The notes beneath the pieces were generated by a model. It had not been told where the DNA came from, ran no database searches, and was given only the letters and a program-made list of their open reading frames with translations. A stretch of 64,000 nt of DNA, from assembly GCF_900564145.1 (NCBI RefSeq), contig NZ_UOOB01000001.1, positions 3,226,754-3,290,753 of the forward strand, in the 5' to 3' direction. A program made the translations under genes and the position numbers. Shown here piece after piece: positions 39,516-47,419 of this stretch (within the stretch, counting starts at the first letter, position 1; each line of letters starts with the position of its first letter). The stretch comes from Comamonas sp. lk (lineage in GTDB: Bacteria; Pseudomonadota; Gammaproteobacteria; Burkholderiales; Burkholderiaceae_C).

Positions 39516-39962
39516 TCAGCGCTTGGCATAGCCGAATGCCTGGCCCCAGCCCGCTTCGGTCTGGGCGCTGGCGGTGGTTGCGCTGTCAGGCGCGGCAGCT
39601 TCCACGCCCGAGACATTGGGGTTGCCCATGGCCGCCATGGCCTGGGCAAACGGGTTGGCTGGCGCACCAGCAGTGGCCGCTGCGGCCGTCACTGCGGCTA
39701 CAGGTGCCACATCCAGAAAGCCCTTGGCCTGCTCGGCACTCAGGCCCGTGCTGATGCACTGCTGGGTAATGGCCGGGTTGGCCGATGCATTGGCATGGCC
39801 CAGGATGGCCGCCACGCGCGCACGCTCGGCGGTGGCACCTTCGGCGCGGGCTTGCTCTAGGCTGGCCTGGGCCGGCTCGGCCTGTACAGGTGCAGTAGCA
39901 GTCGTAGTGGTTGCCTCAGCGGGCGCAGCCGCCGCCGGTTTGATGGTTTGGGTGTCACCCAT
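39516..39962 (-). CDS. Scaffold protein from internal in-frame start (Nu3-like)
   Basis: 148 residues read from an internal ATG of the protease gene. GAAGGAG at 39968-39974 lies 5 nt upstream of ATG 39962 (MGDTQTIKPAAAAPAE), a strong ribosome binding site inside a coding region. Lambda makes Nu3 from gene C in the same way. The domain has coiled-coil potential (EQARAEGATAERARVAAILG) and ends GWGQAFGYAKR. Confidence 0.75.
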   Translation of the reverse strand: MGDTQTIKPAAAAPAEATTTTATAPVQAEPAQASLEQARAEGATAERARVAAILGHANASANPAITQQCISTGLSAEQAKGFLDVAPVAAVTAAAATAGAPANPFAQAMAAMGNPNVSGVEAAAPDSATTASAQTEAGWGQAFGYAKR

Positions 39963-40892
39963 AGAAGCTCCTTCAAGTTGATAAGACAGTCCCGCGCCTG
40001 CGGGGTAGCTGCGGGAACGGCGGGCGGCCAGTTCGGCAATCACGGCGTCGGCCGCGCCAATGCGGTCAGCCAGGCGCGCAGCCACTGCGGCCACGCCCCG
40101 ATAAACCGAAGCACGCGTATCGCGCACGGCCTGCTCGGTCATGCCCCGGTGCTGGGCCACGGCGTGGATGAACATCTGGTACAACCCCTCGATGTCGGCC
40201 TGCAGGTTCGCGCGCACCGCATCGGGCAAAGGCTGGTAGGGGTTGCCGTCCACCTTGTGGTCGCCAGCAAAGATGTGAGAAACGCTGATGCCCTCGTTGG
40301 CCAGTGCGCGGCTGAAATCCACATGGCGCATCACCACACCAATCGAGCCCACATACGACGTGGCCGAAAGCACCACCTCATCGGCCGCGCTGGCAGCCAG
40401 GTAGGCAGCACTGGCGGCCATGCCGTCGGCCACCGCCACAATGGGTTTGCTGCCGCGTGCGGCGTAAATGCGCTCCGCCAGCTCGAAGGCGCCGGATACC
40501 TCGCCACCCGGGCTGTCCATCACCAGGGCAATGGCATGCACCTCGCTCTTGGCCAAGGCGTCTTCCAGGTCGGCGGCCAGGTCGTTGTAGCCAATCAGCA
40601 AGCTGCTATCGGCCTCCAGCCGGGTGCGGTGCACCAGGCCGCCCATGGCGCTGATCACGGCCACGCCCTCGGTGACGCGGTAGCCGCGCTCGGTGCGCTC
40701 GCCCTTGCGGGTGGTAAACATCTCGGCGGGCAAGGCCGCGCGGGGGCTGATGGCGGCTGCATCGATCTGCAAGCCATCGGTGCCAAGCAGCCGCTGGCCC
40801 AGGCCGGCAATGATGGCGTCCAGCTTTTGCGGGTGCAGCAGCAGCGGGGTGTTGAACAGGCGGTCGGCCAGATGCGGGTAAGGTCGGCTCAT
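39516..40892 (-). CDS. Phage S49 head maturation protease fused to scaffold (gpC-like)
   Basis: 458 residues. Residues about 70-290 are the S49/SppA protease: GGLVHRTRLEADSSLLIGYNDL, LVMDSPGGEVSGAFELAERI, VADGMAASAAYLAASAADEVV (nucleophile Ser in MAASAAY) and TSYVGSIGVVMRHVDFS. A linker leads to an Ala/Thr/Pro-rich C-terminal scaffold domain. It cuts the scaffold during head assembly in lambda-like phages. It overlaps the portal gene by 4 bp. An internal start (next entry) gives the free scaffold. Confidence 0.94.
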   Translation of the reverse strand: MSRPYPHLADRLFNTPLLLHPQKLDAIIAGLGQRLLGTDGLQIDAAAISPRAALPAEMFTTRKGERTERGYRVTEGVAVISAMGGLVHRTRLEADSSLLIGYNDLAADLEDALAKSEVHAIALVMDSPGGEVSGAFELAERIYAARGSKPIVAVADGMAASAAYLAASAADEVVLSATSYVGSIGVVMRHVDFSRALANEGISVSHIFAGDHKVDGNPYQPLPDAVRANLQADIEGLYQMFIHAVAQHRGMTEQAVRDTRASVYRGVAAVAARLADRIGAADAVIAELAARRSRSYPAGAGLSYQLEGASMGDTQTIKPAAAAPAEATTTTATAPVQAEPAQASLEQARAEGATAERARVAAILGHANASANPAITQQCISTGLSAEQAKGFLDVAPVAAVTAAAATAGAPANPFAQAMAAMGNPNVSGVEAAAPDSATTASAQTEAGWGQAFGYAKR

Positions 40893-42481
40893 GGCGCATC
40901 CTTTTGGGCGGCTGCGCCCTCTTCCTTGTCGCCAGCGCTATCGGCGGTGCTGGCAATCCAGGTGGTGGCCATGGGGCTGACCAGGCCCAGCTCGGCACGG
41001 CGCTCGGCTTCAATCTTTTGCTGGTGCAGCACCTCTTCCCAGTCCAGGCCCTGCTCTGCGCATTCCTGCTCCAGGGTGGAAACGCCAATCTCCAGCCGCA
41101 GCTTGGCCGCGGTGATTTCCTTGACTGGGTCCACCCAGCCCTTGCCGCCAAACACAAAGCGGCAGCGGGTATAGGCATAGCGGTTGGCGTAAAAACCGGG
41201 CGCGTCAATCACGCCCGCGTTCACCGCCTCTTCCAGCCACAGCTCAAAAATGGGCTTGAGCCAGGTGCTGGTCAGCCAGCGGCGGCGGCCGTGAAAGTAG
41301 CGCCAGGCCTCCAGCAGCGCAGCGCGGGCGCTGCTGTAGTTCACTTTGCTGAAGTCTTTGGCAAACAGCTCATACGGCAGGTTCATGCCTGCGGCAATGC
41401 GCCGCTCCACTGACTGCATGAAGGCCTCAAACGCCACATTGGGGCGGCCGGGCGTAAACGACTGCAGCCTGGCACCCACGGGCAGCGGAATCACCGCCCC
41501 AGCCTGCAACTTGCCAATGCTGCGCGACTGCTTGACGGAGTCTTTCCACGCATCGCGCGGCTGGTCGCCAAACAAGGCGGCAGAAGATTCCTGGTCCAGA
41601 TCCGACTCCAGAAATGCCGCCACCAGCGAATTGGCCAGGCTGGCCTGCAGCTCGTTCTGGGCGTACTTGCCCGCCATATGAAACTCGCGCATCACCGCGC
41701 TCACGATGGGCTTGCCCCGGCTTTGGCCCGTGCGCTCTTTGGAATGCAGATGCACCACACGGCGGCGGCCCCAGGGCGTGAAGGCGGGCACGCGCTCCCA
41801 GCGGTTCAGGTCCATGGATTCATCGCCGCGCAGGTACAGCGCATCACCCGGGTGCGCTGCCTGAAAGTGGTAGGCCACTGGCGCGCCCTCGCGGTCAAAC
41901 TCCACACCCCGGCGAATGCGGGCCATGCCCTGCAGGTGGGGCGGTGTCTCCAGCCGGTCGGCCTCGATCACGCTCAGCCGTGTGGCCCAGGGACTGTCTG
42001 GCCGGGGCAACCATTTGGGAATGGCCACCGCATCGCCGTTGATCATTTCGCCGCCCAGGGCCAGCACCGTCAGGCCCAGCAAATCCAGCGTGCGGGCCGC
42101 ATCGCAATCCGTCGTGTCGGCCCAGCTACGAAAGTGCGCCTCTACCTTGTTGCCCCATTCACGGGCCCGCTCGGGGGTCCAGCCCAGCAGGCGGTAATCG
42201 GGCAAGGCAGACAGGCGCAGCACCGCTCCCACCACGTTATCGCGGTGGGTTTGAATGCCGCCGGCCATCAGCCCGTCATTGCGGGCCAGGTCTCGGCTGC
42301 GGCTGGTCAGTGTGTCCAGCTCGGGGAGTAAGTCTGCATCGGCACTGCCCGCAAACGGCTGCCAGTCACGCAGGGCCAGATCGGTGTGCGATGCACCCTG
42401 GTGGGCAGACATGGCCGCCCCGCCCTGCACAACAGATGCACGGGCGCGGCTTTGTCGGTTCTGGCGTGTGCTGCGGCCCAT
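40889..42481 (-). CDS. Phage portal protein (lambda gpB family)
   Basis: 530 residues. SRDLARNDGLMAGGIQTHRDNVVGA, RTLDLLGLTVLALGGEMING, RVVHLHSKERTGQSRGKP and ANVAFEAFMQSVERRIAAGMNLPYELFAKDFSKVNYSSARAALLEAWR-type blocks define the portal_2 family. Residues 1-25 are basic. It overlaps the protease gene by 4 bp and follows gpW after 2 bp. Confidence 0.95.
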   Translation of the reverse strand: MGRSTRQNRQSRARASVVQGGAAMSAHQGASHTDLALRDWQPFAGSADADLLPELDTLTSRSRDLARNDGLMAGGIQTHRDNVVGAVLRLSALPDYRLLGWTPERAREWGNKVEAHFRSWADTTDCDAARTLDLLGLTVLALGGEMINGDAVAIPKWLPRPDSPWATRLSVIEADRLETPPHLQGMARIRRGVEFDREGAPVAYHFQAAHPGDALYLRGDESMDLNRWERVPAFTPWGRRRVVHLHSKERTGQSRGKPIVSAVMREFHMAGKYAQNELQASLANSLVAAFLESDLDQESSAALFGDQPRDAWKDSVKQSRSIGKLQAGAVIPLPVGARLQSFTPGRPNVAFEAFMQSVERRIAAGMNLPYELFAKDFSKVNYSSARAALLEAWRYFHGRRRWLTSTWLKPIFELWLEEAVNAGVIDAPGFYANRYAYTRCRFVFGGKGWVDPVKEITAAKLRLEIGVSTLEQECAEQGLDWEEVLHQQKIEAERRAELGLVSPMATTWIASTADSAGDKEEGAAAQKDAP

Positions 42482-42483
42482 GC

Positions 42484-42726
42484 TTACACCAGGTAGATGG
42501 GCTTGCGCGCTGGCTGGCCGGTACGGCGCAGCAGCTCGGCGTTGATATCGTCAATGGCGCGGCGCAGCTGCGTCGTATCGGCATTGAACTGCACGGAGCG
42601 TGCGCCCACGCCGTCGGTGCTGTGGCTGGCCTGCGTGGGGCCGGTCAGGCGCGCATCGATGGCGGCCAGATAACTGTCGCGCCGTGCGGTGAGCTGTTCG
42701 GTGGTGAGGTGGCTGTAAAGACCCAT
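42484..42726 (-). CDS. Head-tail joining protein gpW-like
   Basis: 80 residues from ATG 42726: YSHLTTEQLTARRDSYLAAIDARL ... TTQLRRAIDDINAELLRRTG matches the gpW fold (two helices, beta hairpin), and the family is normally 60-80 residues. It begins the structural operon after the 4.7-kb interruption that separates it from terminase. Confidence 0.85.
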   Translation of the reverse strand: MGLYSHLTTEQLTARRDSYLAAIDARLTGPTQASHSTDGVGARSVQFNADTTQLRRAIDDINAELLRRTGQPARKPIYLV

Positions 42727-42881
42727 GCACCGATGGTCGGCGGATGGTTGCGACAAGTCACTGCGACATATGTCTCTAAATCATGTCGCAGCTGTCAATC
42801 GCTTATGCAGCAATAACATCAACAATCAAATTGATAGCAAAGTTAAGATGCGCGGCAACAGAAAACAACGCAGAGGGAGCA

Positions 42882-43805
42882 ATGAACAACTATTACCGAA
42901 TCGCTGCACGGTACTTTGAACAATTTGAAGGAGCGAAGTACTTTCCTAAATGGTGGAATTGGAGGTCGATCCTTCTTGCGCTGTCATTGGTCGCATTTGG
43001 CTCCGCCATCTACTGGTACTTTTTCGCCAGCTCACCTGCTCTCCTAGATAGATGGCCGGTGCTAGTTCCTGAGTTGGTCGCCATCCTCGCCTCTTACTCG
43101 ATCATCGCCTACAGGAATAAAGGTTTGCTTGCAGACCTTCCAGACGATGAGAACGTTGAAAGAGAATTAAAAGTTCACCACGCTAAACGCAAGGCGTTGA
43201 TCAAGCTAACAGATAGCAAACCCTCTGAGTTCCTTCAGTTGCTTGATGAAATCAAAAAGCTACAAGCGCTGGAACAAGAACTGCGCTCCAAAATAGATCC
43301 AAGCTTTTGGAAGACTTTTTGGAACTTCGTTAACCATCCACTACTGCCAAAAGTAGGCGGCTTGTTGCTGATCGCGATTGGAATTGCTTTTGGCAAGGTT
43401 GAGAACATCACCAATCTCAATCCTGAGCGGTTCATCAACAGCCCGATCACTCTGTCGATGCTATGGGACGCGCTACAAATCATTGCCGGATTAGTGATCA
43501 TTGGTGTCATGCTGTATATGCTCACTGGGCAACTCCTAGAACTAGCCGCCTTACTAATTTCGATCAGGTGGCCAAGCAAGCACGGCAACGCAACAGTGCT
43601 CGAATACATGAAGCGTGATCTCATCAAGTACTACGTTCCAGAGCCGAAGCCTGCGGCGGTTGCAAAAATCGACACAGCGCAACCGCATGTCATTGAGCCC
43701 GAGCGGCAAGCAGAGCCCACTTCACTAGGTGTCGCCATCGCTGCACTAGGCATCAAAGCGCTCTACACAGGCTGGCTGAACAGCAAGCCACCGCTCAAGA
43801 AGTAA
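42882..43805 (+). CDS. Phage-borne membrane protein (moron), opposite strand
   Basis: 307 residues. Membrane segments at about 31-50 and 55-78 (ILLALSLVAFGSAIYWYFF, PVLVPELVAILASYSIIAY) and at about 160-180 and 195-230 (GGLLLIAIGIAFG, QIIAGLVIIGVMLYMLTG). Between them is a charged coiled coil (VERELKVHHAKRKALIKL). GAGGGAG before ATG 42882 sets the start; an earlier ATG at 42783 is possible. It runs against the late operon and has its own terminator, so it is probably expressed in the lysogen. No family recognised; superinfection exclusion is a reasonable guess. Confidence 0.7.
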   Translation: MNNYYRIAARYFEQFEGAKYFPKWWNWRSILLALSLVAFGSAIYWYFFASSPALLDRWPVLVPELVAILASYSIIAYRNKGLLADLPDDENVERELKVHHAKRKALIKLTDSKPSEFLQLLDEIKKLQALEQELRSKIDPSFWKTFWNFVNHPLLPKVGGLLLIAIGIAFGKVENITNLNPERFINSPITLSMLWDALQIIAGLVIIGVMLYMLTGQLLELAALLISIRWPSKHGNATVLEYMKRDLIKYYVPEPKPAAVAKIDTAQPHVIEPERQAEPTSLGVAIAALGIKALYTGWLNSKPPLKK

Positions 43806-43817
43806 AGCGACCAAAAC

Positions 43818-43855
43818 AAAGCCCCTGCCAACCAACGCCAGCAGGGGCTTTTTCA
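43818..43855 (+). terminator. Terminator of the membrane moron
   Basis: AAAGCCCCTGC (43818-43828) and GCAGGGGCTTT (43841-43851) form a perfect 11-bp stem followed by TTTTTC. Confidence 0.85.
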
Positions 43856-43876
43856 TTGCACCAAGAGATTTAAGCC

Positions 43877-43923
43877 AAAACGACCTCTAGCACTTATCCA
43901 TCAAGCGCTAGCAGCTATCAAAA
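43877..43923 (-). repeat. Comamonad hairpin repeat, copy 2 (inverted)
   Basis: Read on the minus strand it is TTTTGATAGCTGCTAGCGCTT-GATGGAT-AAGTGCTAGAGG, starting 4 bp after the stop of the second Rha gene. Nearly identical to copy 1. Confidence 0.8.
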
Positions 43924-43927
43924 CTGA

Positions 43928-44725
43928 TTACTTGAAGGTCATCATCAGCGTGCCGGGTGGCAGGCTGGCGGCGGGCTTCTGGGTGGTGTAGACAGGTTGG
44001 GTCACCTGCTTTTCGCGGTGCTGGGCGCGTTGGGTCAGACGCTGGGTGCAGGCTGTGGCCAGAGTGGCGAGCTGGGCGTCGGTGGCTGAGAGAACCTCAC
44101 CGCTGGCGATGCGCTCGGGCAGTGCGTTGAAGGAGACGATCATCTGATCGTCGGCTATGGGCTGGGCATGGGGCACGCTGGGCTGGCCTTCGCGGTCGTA
44201 GCCCAGGTTGAGCAGGTAGCGGAAGTGGCGCCAGTCGGTGTTGTCTGCGGCCATCACGGCGTCGAACACGGCCTGCGTGACCTGGGCTGCGGCCTGTGTC
44301 GCCAGACGCTGGGCAAGCTGGATGCGCTGCGGGTCTTGCGCGGGCTTTTGCAGCTCTGCCTCCATGCGGTTGAAGGCGGCGATATAGGCCAGCTTCCAGC
44401 GCAGCGCCTCTTTGCCGGTAAAGCCCATTGCCAGCAGCATGAAGCCTTCGCGGGTCATGCGGTAAACAACATCCTGCCGGGTTGCGCCCTGCATGTTGGC
44501 TGCGCCTTCAATTCGCGTGTCAACGCAGGTCTGCGCAAAATTGCGCGCATCTGGCTCTGGCAATTCAGAAACCAAGTTTTTGATAGCGCGCATCACGTCA
44601 CGATGGCGCTTGCCAAAGAACTGTGCGACTTGAATGCTTGTGGTGGTGACGATGCCGTCGTGAATTGAAAGCTCGGGGCGAGCAGATACGGCAGTTACGG
44701 ACGAACCAGTGGTGATGTCAGCCAT
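43928..44725 (-). CDS. Rha family phage regulatory protein 2
   Basis: 265 residues from ATG 44725. IHDGIVTTTSIQVAQFFGKRHRDVMRAIKNL and YRMTREGFMLLAMGFTGKEALRWKLAYIAAFNRMEAEL form the Rha domain. The C-terminus (FDAVMAADNTDWRHFRYLLNLGYDREGQPSVPHAQPI) is shared with Rha gene 1. CAGGAG precedes the start; a longer reading upstream (from a non-ATG codon at 44992) covers the leader RNA instead. Likely an antirepressor or regulator of lysogeny. Confidence 0.9.
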   Translation of the reverse strand: MADITTGSSVTAVSARPELSIHDGIVTTTSIQVAQFFGKRHRDVMRAIKNLVSELPEPDARNFAQTCVDTRIEGAANMQGATRQDVVYRMTREGFMLLAMGFTGKEALRWKLAYIAAFNRMEAELQKPAQDPQRIQLAQRLATQAAAQVTQAVFDAVMAADNTDWRHFRYLLNLGYDREGQPSVPHAQPIADDQMIVSFNALPERIASGEVLSATDAQLATLATACTQRLTQRAQHREKQVTQPVYTTQKPAASLPPGTLMMTFK

Positions 44726-44890
44726 GACGGGCTCCTGTGCGACAAGTGTTTGAACCCATCGCCTCAGCCGCCAAGCAAAGGTGATGGACCGTGCAGGGTT
44801 GGCGGACCGGACACAGGACCGGCACACCCTTGCGGGTGTCCCCACACGGCCCACCGTAAAGCGGAGCCATGCGCGCGCAGGCATGCTCAT
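44726..44890 (-). promoter_or_regulatory. Structured leader of Rha gene 2 (C4 target region)
   Basis: It contains a perfect ACACCC-GCAA-GGGTGT hairpin (44824-44839), also present in shortened form in leader 1. It also contains CCGGTCCGCCAACCC (44796-44810), complementary to the C4-like RNA at 44948-44963. Confidence 0.55.
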
Positions 44891-44995
44891 AAAAGCAAAA
44901 AGCCGCAGACCATGAAGTGATGGCGCGGCTGCTGCGCCTGTGTAGTTCCGGGCCGCCAAGCCCAGATCACGCTTACGGGCGTGATGACCCAATTC
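44891..44995 (-). ncRNA. C4-like antisense RNA in the second Rha leader
   Basis: On the minus strand: hairpin ATCACGC-CCGTAA-GCGTGAT, then GGGCTTGGCGGCCCGG (44948-44963), then an intrinsic terminator with outer stem AGCCGC/GCGGCT (44925-44930 and 44901-44906) and a TTTTGCTTTT tail. The middle element can form about 14 base pairs with the downstream leader, with one bulge and one mismatch. Architecture equals that of RNA 1. Confidence 0.6.
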
Positions 44996-45019
44996 TAACT
45001 TGAATTTTGCAGAAATTGA

Positions 45020-45517
45020 TCATTTAAAAGCTAATGAAAAACCATCTTCCAAGCTATCCATTAGCCCATGTGTTGATTCCTCAATATTCAGAATGAAATC
45101 AGAGTCTGGAGCAAGTTTCTCTCGTGTACTTGATTTGAATGGATCACTTGTTATGGCTTCAAAAAAAACTCCGCAGCATTTAACTGATTTTTCAAACGGA
45201 GATCCATCACATCGTTTAACTCTACCATTTAAGCGTTCAACACGCGAAACTATTCGATAGACTTCAAATGCAATTTTGGATGACTCAGAAACGTCATTTT
45301 GTGGATCTACTGGCTTAGTGTAGTATTCTCGACATGAATCAGCTAACTCACTTGCCTTCTTGCAGATAGCATCTATTTCAGACCTTGTTTCTTTTCTTTT
45401 CTCTCTTAGGTTACTTTGGCTATTGTTTAAAAACCATCCGACCACCACAAGTAACCAAGCTACAACAACAAGATGATCTTTATATGCAGCAAAAAATGAA
45501 ACTTCTTCTGAATTCAT
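45020..45517 (-). CDS. Membrane protein, third gene of STAS/ATPase cassette
   Basis: 165 residues. One N-terminal membrane segment (about 14-31, HLVVVAWLLVVVGWFLN), then a charged helical region (LREKRKETRSEIDAICKKASELADSCREYY) and a C-terminal domain with paired Cys (VKCCGVFFEAI). No recognised family. Starts 10 bp after the STAS-like gene stop, on the same strand; AT-rich like its partners. Candidate effector or anchor of the cassette. Confidence 0.65.
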   Translation of the reverse strand: MNSEEVSFFAAYKDHLVVVAWLLVVVGWFLNNSQSNLREKRKETRSEIDAICKKASELADSCREYYTKPVDPQNDVSESSKIAFEVYRIVSRVERLNGRVKRCDGSPFEKSVKCCGVFFEAITSDPFKSSTREKLAPDSDFILNIEESTHGLMDSLEDGFSLAFK

Positions 45518-45527
45518 AAGACCCTAT

Positions 45528-45851
45528 TTATTTTTTAAATTTATTTTTAGGGTCTAATATATGGGACCAAGCCTTATTAGTGAATGTTTCAATTCTTCCA
45601 GAAATAGTAAGCTTATCCTTTATTTCATCAACCGATAATCCCGCCTCTCTAACCAAGCCACCGAAAGCCTCGTCCAAAAATGATGAGCCCAAAGTCAAAA
45701 CTCCATCTAAATTAACTTCCACCGCCCCCGATTTTAAGGCAGGAACGAGTAGCTCCTCTCTAAATAGCTGCCCAGAAAATGGACCATCTTCACGATGCCG
45801 CCCAGAAGGGCTACGGGAAAAATCCTTGGCGATAACTATTAGCTTTTTCAT
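45528..45851 (-). CDS. STAS-like DUF4325 protein
   Basis: 107 residues. VEVNLDGVLTLGSSFLDEAFGGLVREAG is the conserved core of DUF4325, a STAS-like family (SpoIIAA-related fold) that frequently accompanies GHKL ATPases. GRHREDGPFSGQLFREELL is a conserved-looking N-terminal segment. ATG 45851 overlaps the ATPase stop (ATGA), so the two are translationally coupled. By analogy with SpoIIAA/SpoIIAB it may be a phosphorylation-controlled partner; no Ser/Thr site can be fixed by eye. Confidence 0.8.
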   Translation of the reverse strand: MKKLIVIAKDFSRSPSGRHREDGPFSGQLFREELLVPALKSGAVEVNLDGVLTLGSSFLDEAFGGLVREAGLSVDEIKDKLTISGRIETFTNKAWSHILDPKNKFKK

Positions 45852-46885
45852 TTCTCATCCTTTGGAAATTTAATTATCCAAATAATCAAAGTCCCATTCA
45901 ATCGGTTTCCAAGGTGAGCTGTATGCTGTTCACCGTGATATCGATACATGCCCCTATTACTCATAATTCCAAGTTCACTGTTCTTGTATTTTTTTGTAAA
46001 TTGAAGCATTTCAGATAGTCCTCGACCTCTGTAGGGCAAACCCGTTCTTGTTCTGCCGCCTACCGCAGCAGTTATCAACTCAACATCCGCACGAGCAGTG
46101 TCTTTGGAGCGAACTCCCAGCAACACCTCTTGAACCTTTGGCTTCTGACGAACTGTTTTAGGGATAGTGAGGCCACGATCATGAAGTGCAATAAAAATAT
46201 TATTTTCAGAAACTGTAGAAAATATCCACCATGGCTTCGAATCTCCAGTCTGATAGGCATGATTCCCAACATTGACCATTGCCTCGCTAATACAGCCACC
46301 TAATTCAATTTGCTTTTCTTCCCCTAGAATTGATCTTAATTCAAGAAAAAAGTTCTCCATAGAACTTGTATTTTCTTCAACTTGGCTATTATTGTCATTT
46401 TGATGTAAGTAGTGCCAACGCAGAACATCGCTATGAGAGGACTCTTTTCTCGTTTCGAGCCCCAATTTACCAAGCACACCGACATGCGATAGCATCTGCT
46501 CGACCAAATCTACGCTCGGATAGTTTGCCGAAACTTTCTTCGGATATTTTTTTACCCATTCGTCTACCCATCCCATGAGAATGAGTACACCACAAGGGTA
46601 TAGGTGTTCTAATTTTCGAAAATCAATCTTTACTGACTTTCCGTTCAATAGATGATTATTTATTTTCTCAAAAAAACTCTCAGTTTCTCTTCTCTGACCA
46701 GGTGGCGCATAATATTTAAGGTGGACAGGTGCGGTGCGCACTATTGGCGACAAAAGCACCGCCCGCGAAACCATTACCCTATTCTTTTTTGCCGTGATAT
46801 AGCCACAAAATCTCTTATCTTTTTTTAATAATGCGCGCTGTCTCCTAATAAGCCAATCTAGTCTTCCCCTCGATATTTTTTTCAT
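45848..46885 (-). CDS. GHKL (HATPase) protein with STAS-like N-terminal region
   Basis: 345 residues. The ATP-binding fold is clear: N-box EAMVNVGNHAY (E201, N205), G1 HDRGLTIPK (D236, G238), G2 YRGRGLSEML (G287, G289) and G3 LNGTLII (G331). No His-kinase phosphoacceptor is visible, so it resembles anti-sigma-type serine kinases or Hsp90/MutL-like switches. Residues 84-112 (VKIDFRKLEHLYPCGVLILMGW) look like a STAS-type strand-helix. First gene of an AT-rich three-gene operon inserted between terminase and gpW. Confidence 0.78.
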   Translation of the reverse strand: MKKISRGRLDWLIRRQRALLKKDKRFCGYITAKKNRVMVSRAVLLSPIVRTAPVHLKYYAPPGQRRETESFFEKINNHLLNGKSVKIDFRKLEHLYPCGVLILMGWVDEWVKKYPKKVSANYPSVDLVEQMLSHVGVLGKLGLETRKESSHSDVLRWHYLHQNDNNSQVEENTSSMENFFLELRSILGEEKQIELGGCISEAMVNVGNHAYQTGDSKPWWIFSTVSENNIFIALHDRGLTIPKTVRQKPKVQEVLLGVRSKDTARADVELITAAVGGRTRTGLPYRGRGLSEMLQFTKKYKNSELGIMSNRGMYRYHGEQHTAHLGNRLNGTLIIWIIKFPKDEK

Positions 46886-46983
46886 TTTTTAGAACTTAGT
46901 TTAAAAATTAATAAAAACTTCCTTCTATTGTAGGCGAACACTACAGTCAACTGGTGCGCTATACCCGTCAGAGTCAGTCGCTT

Positions 46984-47409
46984 CTAGCACTCAGCAGTTC
47001 GCCCTGCCTCAAAAAGCACTTTTAAAGGGCTCTTGCCTTGCGGTACTCCATCCTGAAGGATCCGCTGCACCTGTCTCACACTAAGACCAAACCTACGCGA
47101 CAGCTCAAGAGCATTGCACCCATCGAAGCTGGCACGTATTTCCTGGGCCACACGCTCGCGCTCCCTCACCCGCTCATTGCGCACATAGACATTGAGCCCA
47201 CCTAGCCGCTGCACATAGCGGCGCACCAACTCTTCCGTCAAGTCCTCTACCCGCTCCACACCATGGCATAGCGCGGCGGCGGCCAGTTCCTCGCGCAGCA
47301 CGGCAATGGGGTCCAGTTTGTTGTTACTGGGTGCGGGAGGGGTGGAGTTTGGGTTCTTCTTGTTCATTGTTTTGATCGCTGGTTGCGCTTGCGCTGCTTG
47401 GGCTTGCAT
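46984..47409 (-). CDS. Mor/C-like transcription activator or HTH protein
   Basis: 141 residues. The Pro/Asn-rich N-terminus (1-32) is disordered. LTEELVRRYVQRLGGLNVYVR, RERERVAQEIRASFDG and NALELSRRFGLSVRQVQRIL form the Mor-family dimerisation segment and helix-turn-helix (HTH about 102-122). In transposable phages Mor activates middle or late genes; here it could control late transcription. Start uncertain: ATG 47409 or 47367 (MNKKNPN); neither has a good ribosome binding site. It follows the terminase gene after 10 bp. Confidence 0.72.
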   Translation of the reverse strand: MQAQAAQAQPAIKTMNKKNPNSTPPAPSNNKLDPIAVLREELAAAALCHGVERVEDLTEELVRRYVQRLGGLNVYVRNERVRERERVAQEIRASFDGCNALELSRRFGLSVRQVQRILQDGVPQGKSPLKVLFEAGRTAEC

Positions 47410-47419
47410 TGGTTTTTTA

